DNA of 14,078 nt. Origin: an uncultured Ignavibacteria bacterium. GTDB lineage: Bacteria; Bacteroidota; Ignavibacteria; Kapaibacteriales; UBA2268. The stretch spans positions 1 to 14,078 of the forward strand of contig CAIWET010000487.1 of NCBI GenBank assembly GCA_903911805.1, in the 5' to 3' direction. Positions 1 through 5,448 of the stretch are shown here, piece after piece. The position numbers were made by a program, and so were the translations under genes. The notes below the pieces were generated by a model. It made no database searches and had not been told where the DNA came from. It saw nothing but the letters and a program-made list of their open reading frames with translations. Each line of letters opens with the position of its first letter. Within the stretch, counting starts at the first letter, position 1.

Positions 1-2
1 GT

Positions 3-125
3 GGAAGTAAGCGTTATCCATATCCAGGTTTGAAATCTATGTGGCAAGGAATTACAAAATTATTCTTCTTAAAACAAGGCTGGCTCTTAGCTAAAAGCCA
101 GCTCTCTGATATTTATACTACATGA
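3..125 (+). CDS. possible C-terminal fragment of an upstream gene
   Basis: Frame 3 is open from the window edge to a TGA at 123-125, giving about 40 residues that include RYPYPGLKSMWQGITKLFF and end in SDIYTT. The other two plus frames close within the first 33 bases. I do not recognise the family, and so short an open stretch could be chance. A hairpin (79-102) lies inside the last codons, which is unusual for a real gene end. That leaves open that the true gene stops earlier, at the TAA 8-10 or TGA 31-33 in another frame, with the hairpin as its terminator. Low confidence. Confidence 0.25.
   Translation, partial: GSKRYPYPGLKSMWQGITKLFFLKQGWLLAKSQLSDIYTT
79..102 (+). terminator. hairpin, possible terminator of the upstream gene
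   Basis: A perfect 7-bp stem (GCTGGCT 79-85 with AGCCAGC 96-102) encloses a 10-nt loop that itself contains TTAGCTAA. What follows is T-rich but not a clean T-run (TCTCTGATATTTAT), so termination efficiency is uncertain. The strand is inferred from the likely plus-strand gene to the left. Confidence 0.35.
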
Positions 126-135
126 TTAGTTCTGT

Positions 136-240
136 AAGGAGGGGTCCCTGAATTCTTATTCAGGGGGGGGTGGTTATTTTTCTTTCAAAATATCGTTCAC
201 CATACGCCCCACCCCAAACCCCTCCCCTTGAAGGGAGGGG
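136..240. repeat. G/C-rich structured intergenic repeat element (REP/MITE-like)
   Basis: This about 105-bp stretch is far richer in G and C than its surroundings and is built of nested inverted repeats. AAGGAGGGGT (136-145) pairs imperfectly with ACCCCTCCCCTT (218-229). CCCTGAAT (146-153) pairs with ATTCAGGG (158-165) around a 4-nt loop. GGGGTGG (167-173) pairs with CCACCCC (209-215). An alternative hairpin, CCCCTCCC (219-226) with GGGAGGGG (233-240), competes with the outer stem. There is an 8-base G run at 163-170 and four C4 tracts at 207-227. It sits between the 3' ends of convergent genes, the usual home of dispersed extragenic repeats. Copy number in the genome cannot be seen from one window, so the mobile or dispersed nature is inference. 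Confidence 0.5.
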
Positions 241-257
241 CTTTAAGAAAAGATATT

Positions 258-2252
258 CTACTCTAATATAATTCTATGAATTGCAGTTTCGCCCATATCT
301 GATTTTAATGAAACTAAGTAAACTCCTGGAGGCAAATCCTTTAAATTATAAGGTTCTTCGTAAAATCCTGATTGCCTGCAAGCATTTTCGCTCAAATCAA
401 ACAATTTACGACCATCAATTGTGTTTACTGAAATTGTGATATACCTATCTTTTTGCAATGTATATTTTATATTAATGTTGCCTGATGTTGGATTGGGGCT
501 AATTTGTAAATTTTCGATTGCTCCGGCACAAGTTTTCCAAACAGCGATTACAGACGCTTCTTTGATAATTGCGGGATTGCAAATTTCTTTCTTTTTAATT
601 GCCAATAGCTCAGGAGCCAACTTTTCTTGCAAATTTTCTGGAAGTTTTGAGATAAATTCTTCTGTTGGTTCGTACCACAAAATAAATGCAAAATCTTTTG
701 TTACTGGAACTCTAATCGGAATTAATTTATTGATATCAATAGAATTATTGATGTCTTCGAAAGAAGGCAATGAATTGATTTTTGAACTTTCACTTTTAAA
801 AATTTTATTGTCTGGATCGTCTAGAGTATAAACTGTTGCATTAATGTTTTTTTCAATTTTTAATTCATTTTTATTGCTTTTAGAAAAATCTTTTACAACC
901 AATGATTGTGTACCGTCATTATTGATATGGAATTCATTTATTGTGCAAGGCAAATCATTTTTTCTATTTGGATAATCATTTAGTAAAAATGTCTTGATAC
1001 TGTCAATTTCTTGGAAATTAAAATCATAAATATGAACTTTTTTCCCATTTTTCTCAAAATCTTTCATGAATTCAGATTCAAGATATTTATTATTAATAAT
1101 TGAATCTAAATTTAATATTTGAAGCTGTAAATCTTTGAAGATTATAGTTGTATGAGGTAAAGAGTCCAAAGTTAAAGGCTTTGTTTTAATTTCAAAATTT
1201 AATAAAGGTTTTTCGTAGGTATCAATTATATAACTTGTAGAATCATCAAGCAATTTTTGTTGAATCTTTATTCCATTTCCTTTTATAAATCTTTCATTTT
1301 TAAAAATTTCATCAATATTAGCACCTAAAATTATATCCGTTCTATTGTTCTCTAAACTATCAATATTTTCTGGGAAAATTTCTATTGTTTTATTATAGTT
1401 CCCATCTTTATTGATTTCTGAAGTTTTGGTAGAGAAACCATTTACTGATTTCAAATTAATTAATCTTCTATTGCCTTTATCATCTGTAATTAGAGTTGGA
1501 GTAAATCCAATATTAGTAGTGTTTTTACTTTTTATGTTTTCATTTTGAGATTTAAATCCACCATTTACAAATACTTTACAAAATGTTGGCTTTGAATTGT
1601 ATTTTCTTGTATTATCAATAAATGAAATCTCTGGACCTTGTTCTCCATTGATATTTTTACTCACTCCTAAAGCAATAAGTTCATTTTCAGCCAAATTAAA
1701 TAATTCAGTTTTATTAATTGTAGAAAGAGGAAAATCTTCATAAGTTACCTCTTTAGTTCCTAAATTAGTAACTACTGTTTTAAAATTATAAGTTTTAGTA
1801 GTCTTAATTGAATCTTGATCTAATATAATTTCAATTTTAGCAGGTTTACCATTGACTGAACGTTTAATTTTTACTCGATCAAAATTCATTCTGTACCAAT
1901 TAAGTGAATCCGAATAAGGATCATTTTCTTCTTTTTCGATAATTTTAGTTTCAATCGTTTCTTCTGCATTATTCTCTTGCTTTATTTCTTGTTTTTGTGC
2001 GATTTTGTTTTCTTTTGGTGTGTCAATAAATGTTGAAATTGACATAATTGCTGCAGCGGCAAATGTTGCCACAGTTGTTAGTATTGCATACATTGGAACT
2101 ACTCCTTTTTTGAATTTAATATATTTATTAATTCCGGAGATTGAATTTCCTTTGTTTTCTATCAGATTGCGCGCTTCATCCGGAGAAAAGAAAGATTTTT
2201 CTTCGTTGGAATTTTCTATTATTTCTTTAATATTTAAGTTATTATTTTCCAT
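258..2252 (-). CDS. putative anti-sigma-like membrane protein with C-terminal T9SS sorting domain
   Basis: A 664-residue protein encoded 17 nt downstream of an ECF sigma gene, the usual place for an anti-sigma factor. The first ~50 residues are charged and probably cytoplasmic, and residues 51-73 form one hydrophobic helix (VVPMYAILTT...AAAAIM). The rest is a long Asn/Lys/Ile-rich periplasmic part without a domain I recognise. The last ~83 residues (582-664) are a T9SS type A sorting domain: it opens with SPNPTSGNINIKY, has the NTIDGRKLFDLS strand and a LPPGVYLVSLKS turn, and closes with HRIILE. The ATG at 2250-2252 is kept because the cytoplasmic head is needed to contact the sigma factor; only a weak purine stretch precedes it. 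There is no cleavable N-terminal signal peptide, which is odd for a T9SS cargo. No FecR-like or zinc anti-sigma motif is visible, so the anti-sigma role rests on position and topology. It could instead be a membrane-tethered surface protein. Confidence 0.75.
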   Translation of the reverse strand: MENNNLNIKEIIENSNEEKSFFSPDEARNLIENKGNSISGINKYIKFKKGVVPMYAILTTVATFAAAAIMSISTFIDTPKENKIAQKQEIKQENNAEETIETKIIEKEENDPYSDSLNWYRMNFDRVKIKRSVNGKPAKIEIILDQDSIKTTKTYNFKTVVTNLGTKEVTYEDFPLSTINKTELFNLAENELIALGVSKNINGEQGPEISFIDNTRKYNSKPTFCKVFVNGGFKSQNENIKSKNTTNIGFTPTLITDDKGNRRLINLKSVNGFSTKTSEINKDGNYNKTIEIFPENIDSLENNRTDIILGANIDEIFKNERFIKGNGIKIQQKLLDDSTSYIIDTYEKPLLNFEIKTKPLTLDSLPHTTIIFKDLQLQILNLDSIINNKYLESEFMKDFEKNGKKVHIYDFNFQEIDSIKTFLLNDYPNRKNDLPCTINEFHINNDGTQSLVVKDFSKSNKNELKIEKNINATVYTLDDPDNKIFKSESSKINSLPSFEDINNSIDINKLIPIRVPVTKDFAFILWYEPTEEFISKLPENLQEKLAPELLAIKKKEICNPAIIKEASVIAVWKTCAGAIENLQISPNPTSGNINIKYTLQKDRYITISVNTIDGRKLFDLSENACRQSGFYEEPYNLKDLPPGVYLVSLKSDMGETAIHRIILE

Positions 2253-2269
2253 CTTGATTAACTCTTTTT

Positions 2270-2839
2270 TTATTTATTGCCAATTAAATCTTCGGCAAGT
2301 TCTAAATTGTATAATTTATTTTCAATATCTTCAGTTTGATATTTTTCTTTTGTCATCATTTTTTTAAGGTTTTCACGTCCTCGTTTCAATCTTGATTTTA
2401 CTCCTGAGAGTGTACCGCCTTGTATCTCCTTGATTTCTTCTAGCGAAAAACCAGAAATATCAAAGAGTGCAATTGCTTCCTTTTGTTTCGTTGGCAATTT
2501 GTTCAAGCATTGATTAAGCACCTCGATATCGTAACTGGTTTCTGGGCTTGTGGAGTGAGATTTTACGTTTTCGGCAAAATCCAAACTGAATAAGCCAAGA
2601 AAATTCTTTCTCCAAATGTGCCGCTTATTCAAATTTCTTAAAATTGTAAAAATATAAGGTTTAAATTTATTTATATCTTTTAATTTTTCAAAATTATGAT
2701 AAGCACTCAGAATGGCATCCTGAGCAAGATCTCTGCCGTCTTCTCTGCTTTTAGAAATTACTCTTGCAAAAGATTGAAAATCTTTTAAAAATGGCTTGAG
2801 TAACTCCATAAATATGTCTTGTTTTTCTTTTTCGCTCAT
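2270..2839 (-). CDS. ECF-type RNA polymerase sigma factor
   Basis: A 189-residue sigma-70 family protein with only regions 2 and 4, as in extracytoplasmic function (ECF) sigmas. Region 2 spans about residues 11-78, with DGRDLAQDAILSAYHNF as the core-binding/-10 helix followed by PYIFTILRNLNKRH. Region 4 spans about 106-160, with LPTKQKEAIALFDISGFS leading into the helix-turn-helix and a basic recognition helix (SGVKSRLKRGRENLKK). Length is typical for the class. The start ATG at 2837-2839 has an AGGG about 9 nt upstream. It directs RNA polymerase to its own regulon and is probably held by the product of the next gene, with which it forms a two-gene unit. A possible ECF-type promoter lies just upstream, suggesting autoregulation. 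The 28-residue charged tail after region 4 is an ordinary extension. The regulon cannot be read from this window. Confidence 0.9.
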   Translation of the reverse strand: MSEKEKQDIFMELLKPFLKDFQSFARVISKSREDGRDLAQDAILSAYHNFEKLKDINKFKPYIFTILRNLNKRHIWRKNFLGLFSLDFAENVKSHSTSPETSYDIEVLNQCLNKLPTKQKEAIALFDISGFSLEEIKEIQGGTLSGVKSRLKRGRENLKKMMTKEKYQTEDIENKLYNLELAEDLIGNK

Positions 2840-2857
2840 TTAATTTTTCCCTATGGA

Positions 2858-2889
2858 TATAAGAATCATAAGTAAGAAAAAAGTTGCAA
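2858..2889 (-). promoter_or_regulatory. candidate ECF-type promoter of the sigma gene
   Basis: Read on the minus strand, TTGCAACTTTTTT (2877-2889) is followed by CTTACTTATGATTCTTATA before the sigma gene. The AAC followed by a T-run resembles the GAAC-like -35 element that ECF sigmas use at their own promoters. The spacing to GATTCTTATA is suitable for a -10 element. This is a pattern match by eye; no transcription start is known. Confidence 0.35.
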
Positions 2890-3027
2890 AGAAATATTAA
2901 AATTATATTTTTTGCTATTTAAGTCCAATTCTGTTCCTGAGTTTGTAGAAAGATATTTTAGGGATAGATGATTTAGTTTTTTGAAACATAGCTAGAATAT
3001 AATACAATTTAAAACAGTCCATTGCGT

Positions 3028-3076
3028 TGAGTAAAAAATGGGCATTTTAGGTTTTTATTAAAATGCAAACGACTCA
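3028..3076. promoter_or_regulatory. two-tier hairpin upstream of yggS
   Basis: The 300-base gap between the divergent sigma and yggS genes is AT-rich and holds two things I can point to: the candidate sigma promoter and this inverted repeat. An inner perfect 8-bp stem (GCATTTTA 3042-3049 with TAAAATGC 3059-3066) lies within an outer 5-bp stem (TGAGT 3028-3032 with ACTCA 3072-3076). CATTGC occurs on both sides (3020-3025 and 3079-3084). It could be an operator or a leader structure for yggS. I see no clear promoter, riboswitch or tRNA in the rest of the gap. Confidence 0.3.
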
Positions 3077-3130
3077 TACATTGCTCAAACGATTTTATTG
3101 GGTATTGATGGTCTAATGGAAAGAAGAATT

Positions 3131-3134
3131 AGGA
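3131..3134 (+). promoter_or_regulatory. ribosome binding site that sets the yggS start
   Basis: AGGA ends 5 nt before the ATG at 3140. The upstream in-frame candidates (TTG 3098, ATG 3116) have no such element, which favours the ATG at 3140. Confidence 0.5.
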
Positions 3135-3139
3135 AAATT

Positions 3140-3853
3140 ATGATAGATTTAAAGTCATTTAAAGAAAATTGGCTCAAAATTCAAGAGAGTGCAGAAAAAT
3201 CTGCTATTGAATGTGGAAGAAATCCCGATGATGTACAAATAGTTGCTGTTTCTAAAACTCATCCAGCCGAATTAATTAAAATTGCGCTTTATTCTGGAAT
3301 TAAAGTTTTTGGCGAAAATTATGCTCAAGAGTTGGTTGACAAAGCATTGGAATTAGCAGATTATGAAATCCAACCCGAATGGCATTTTATAGGTCATTTG
3401 CAAACAAACAAAGTAAAACATATTATACCATTCGTAAAAATGATTCATTCTGTGGATTCATTGAAATTGGCAGAGGAAATTTCCAAGCAGGCTGGGAAAT
3501 TGAATAAAACAATTGATATATTACTACAAGTGAATACATCTCAGGAAGAATCAAAATTTGGATGCAATCCAGAAGAAGCTCCAGAACTCTACGAAAAAAT
3601 ACAATTGCTAGACAATATTAAGCTCAAAGGGCTTATGACTATTGGCTCTTTTTCTGATGACGCAAATATTTCACGTAAAGAATTTGGGATATTAGTAGAA
3701 TTGAGAAAAATAATTATTGAGAAAAATGTAAATGTTCAATCCCTCGAATTATCAATGGGCATGAGTCATGACTATTCTCTTGCAATTAAGGAAGGGTCAA
3801 CAATTGTAAGGATTGGAACATCCATATTTGGCAATAGGTACTATACTAGGTAG
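3140..3853 (+). CDS. yggS: YggS family pyridoxal 5'-phosphate homeostasis protein
   Basis: A 237-residue cytoplasmic PLP-binding protein of the YggS/PROSC (COG0325) family, a TIM-barrel protein without a known catalytic reaction that keeps free PLP and amino-acid pools in balance. The PLP lysine is K39 in VAVSKTHP. Other family blocks are present in order: KVFGENYAQE (55-64), WHFIGHLQTNK (81-91), HSVDS (103-107), LLQVNTSQEESKFG (128-141), GLMTIGSF (164-171), LSMGMSHD (204-211) and the phosphate-binding RIGTSIFG (224-231). Starting at 3140 gives 237 residues, close to the E. coli length of about 234. Starts at 3116 or 3098 would add an arginine-rich or unrelated head that homologues lack. It stands alone here, without the proC, pilT or sepF neighbours often seen elsewhere, so the context adds nothing. 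Confidence 0.93.
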   Translation: MIDLKSFKENWLKIQESAEKSAIECGRNPDDVQIVAVSKTHPAELIKIALYSGIKVFGENYAQELVDKALELADYEIQPEWHFIGHLQTNKVKHIIPFVKMIHSVDSLKLAEEISKQAGKLNKTIDILLQVNTSQEESKFGCNPEEAPELYEKIQLLDNIKLKGLMTIGSFSDDANISRKEFGILVELRKIIIEKNVNVQSLELSMGMSHDYSLAIKEGSTIVRIGTSIFGNRYYTR

Positions 3854-3855
3854 CA

Positions 3856-3880
3856 ATATAGATTTTCTATATAGTACTTT
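3856..3880 (+). terminator. weak AT-rich hairpin after yggS
   Basis: ATATAGA (3856-3862) pairs with TCTATAT (3866-3872) around a 3-nt loop. It starts 2 nt after the yggS stop and is followed by T-rich sequence. The stem is nearly all A-T, so it would be a weak terminator at best. Confidence 0.35.
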
Positions 3881-4002
3881 TTCGTAATTTTTTGAACAAC
3901 ATATCAAGTACAAAAAACATTTAACAATTTATAGTATAGGAAAAATTCCTTAATTTTCTTTTTAAATATAATTGTAAATGTTAAAGTTTATTTGGTAAAA
4001 TT

Positions 4003-5448
4003 GTGAAAAAGTCATTAAAAATTCTGGTTATCTTGGGAGTTTTGAGCCTTTTTTGTCAAAAATCGTATTCACAGACGAATGATGAATGTCTAGCTTGCCA
4101 TTCAGATATGTCAATGACGATGGACAAAAACGGCAAAACTGTCAAAATTGGTGTAAATGATAAAATTTTGGCGGCCTCCCCTCACGCAAAAAAGAAATGC
4201 GTCGATTGTCATAAAGGTTTTGATCCAAACGAAATGCCACACAAGGCAAAGATTGAACCTGTCGATTGCAAATCCTGTCATAATGAGGTTGCTTCAAAAC
4301 ATAAATTTCATCCTAAAATGGTTGGAAATTACAATGTAACTCCAATGTTGAATGATTGTAAAAATTGCCACGGCAAACACGATGTGGTTTCTCCTAAAAA
4401 TCCTAAATCAAAAACTCACTTTTCAAATTCAGCTGAGTTTTGCGGTAATTGCCATAAAGAGCAATTAGGATTGCATATTCAATCAACTCACTTTAAAGAA
4501 ACAAATAAGCATAACCCAAATGCTCCTTCTTGTGTTAATTGCCACAGAAATCCAATTACTCCAGGATGGAAAGTTTCTGAAGTTCAACTAAAAATCAATC
4601 AAGAGCAATTATGTCTTGATTGCCATTTGAATAATGAGAATAAATCAAAATATGCTAGTAGATTAGTTGAATTCAGCAAATCTATTCACGCTACTGCATT
4701 AAGAAAAGGTAAAAAAGAAGCCGCTGGATGTATCGATTGCCACGGCACTCACGAACTTCAAAAAGCAGCCGAAGCTGGCTCAAGAATTAGCCCAATGAAC
4801 GTTCCTTCGCTATGTGGAAAATGCCATATTGCAATTTCCCACGAATACGAATCAAGTGTTCATGGCGTTTCACTAAAAAAAGGAAATATCGAATCACCTG
4901 GTTGTTCATATTGCCATGGAGAGCATAATATTAATGCTATGCCTGAGGTACCGCCAAGAGTTTTCGAAGAAACACATATTAGCCACTCAACAGTTGTTAG
5001 AAATAAAATGGTTTATTGTGTGGCTTGCCATAGTGACGAAGAACAAATGAAAAAATTCGGACTTCAAACTGTTGCTAAAGCACATAGCTGGTTACCAGCT
5101 CAATCTGCTCACTGGGAAACAGTAAGATGTATTGATTGTCACTCTTCTTATGTGCCACCAAACTTGTCGCATAATATTTTGCCACCTGAAAAAACAATTA
5201 AGAAATGTGAAGAATGCCATAATAAGAATTCTATTTTGATGTCAAAATTATATCAACACGATAAACAAGCATCAAGAGAAAAATTTGGATTCATTAATGG
5301 AACATTATTGAGCAATGCTTATGTAATTGGCTCAACTAAAAACGTTTTGATGGATTCACTCAGTCTAATTATATTTTCTGTTACAATCGGTGGCGTATTT
5401 CTCCACGGATTTTTAAGATGGTACTTTACAAGAGGAGGAAAGAAATAA
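4003..5448 (+). CDS. 13-heme membrane-anchored c-type cytochrome
   Basis: A 481-residue periplasmic multiheme cytochrome c. It begins with a cleavable-type signal peptide (KKSLK, then ILVILGVLSLF, likely cut after SYS at 23). Thirteen CXXCH sites have first cysteines at residues 29, 66, 89, 119, 147, 177, 204, 243, 271, 301, 339, 376 and 402. One helix near the C-terminus (about 447-473, SLIIFSVTIGGVFLHGFLRW) with a basic RGGKK tail anchors it with the hemes on the periplasmic side. The start is GTG at 4003: it sits exactly at the signal peptide and no better ATG lies upstream, though the Shine-Dalgarno is weak. It is the first gene of a three-gene operon; its TAA overlaps the next ATG by one base (TAATG). 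The first five heme sites match protein 3 of this operon in order and spacing. The likely role is electron transfer between the b-type membrane partners and other periplasmic carriers. The exact acceptor is unknown. Confidence 0.92.
   Translation: MKKSLKILVILGVLSLFCQKSYSQTNDECLACHSDMSMTMDKNGKTVKIGVNDKILAASPHAKKKCVDCHKGFDPNEMPHKAKIEPVDCKSCHNEVASKHKFHPKMVGNYNVTPMLNDCKNCHGKHDVVSPKNPKSKTHFSNSAEFCGNCHKEQLGLHIQSTHFKETNKHNPNAPSCVNCHRNPITPGWKVSEVQLKINQEQLCLDCHLNNENKSKYASRLVEFSKSIHATALRKGKKEAAGCIDCHGTHELQKAAEAGSRISPMNVPSLCGKCHIAISHEYESSVHGVSLKKGNIESPGCSYCHGEHNINAMPEVPPRVFEETHISHSTVVRNKMVYCVACHSDEEQMKKFGLQTVAKAHSWLPAQSAHWETVRCIDCHSSYVPPNLSHNILPPEKTIKKCEECHNKNSILMSKLYQHDKQASREKFGFINGTLLSNAYVIGSTKNVLMDSLSLIIFSVTIGGVFLHGFLRWYFTRGGKK
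5433..5438 (+). promoter_or_regulatory. strong ribosome binding site for the second cytochrome gene
   Basis: A full AGGAGG sits inside the last codons of the upstream gene, 9 nt before the ATG at 5448. It selects this ATG over the in-frame ATG at 5418. With the TAATG overlap it points to translational coupling. Confidence 0.75.

Noticed and set aside
421..831. Open frame on the plus strand opposite the T9SS-tagged gene, and the other open frames opposite or shifted within the cytochrome, DUF3160 and infC genes
   Set aside because: They are shadows of well-supported genes, lack ribosome binding sites, and their translations show no family features.
3063..3116. 17-codon reading frame whose TAA overlaps the ATG at 3116 (TAATG)
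   Set aside because: Too short, overlaps the hairpin, has no ribosome binding site and reads into a start that is probably not used.
3098..3139. Longer yggS starting at TTG 3098 or ATG 3116
   Set aside because: The extra residues (including MERRIRKI) have no counterpart in the family, and only the ATG at 3140 has a well-placed AGGA and gives the usual length.
3972..3995. Bacteroidetes-type promoter (TTG then TAnnTTTG) before the cytochrome operon
   Set aside because: The second box reads TTTATTTG and does not fit the consensus; it would also put transcription start almost on the GTG codon.
4003..4059. Lipoprotein signal in the first cytochrome (LSLFC)
   Set aside because: The residues before Cys18 (S-L-F) do not fit a lipobox, and a standard signal peptidase site follows at SYS; the protein is anchored by its C-terminal helix.
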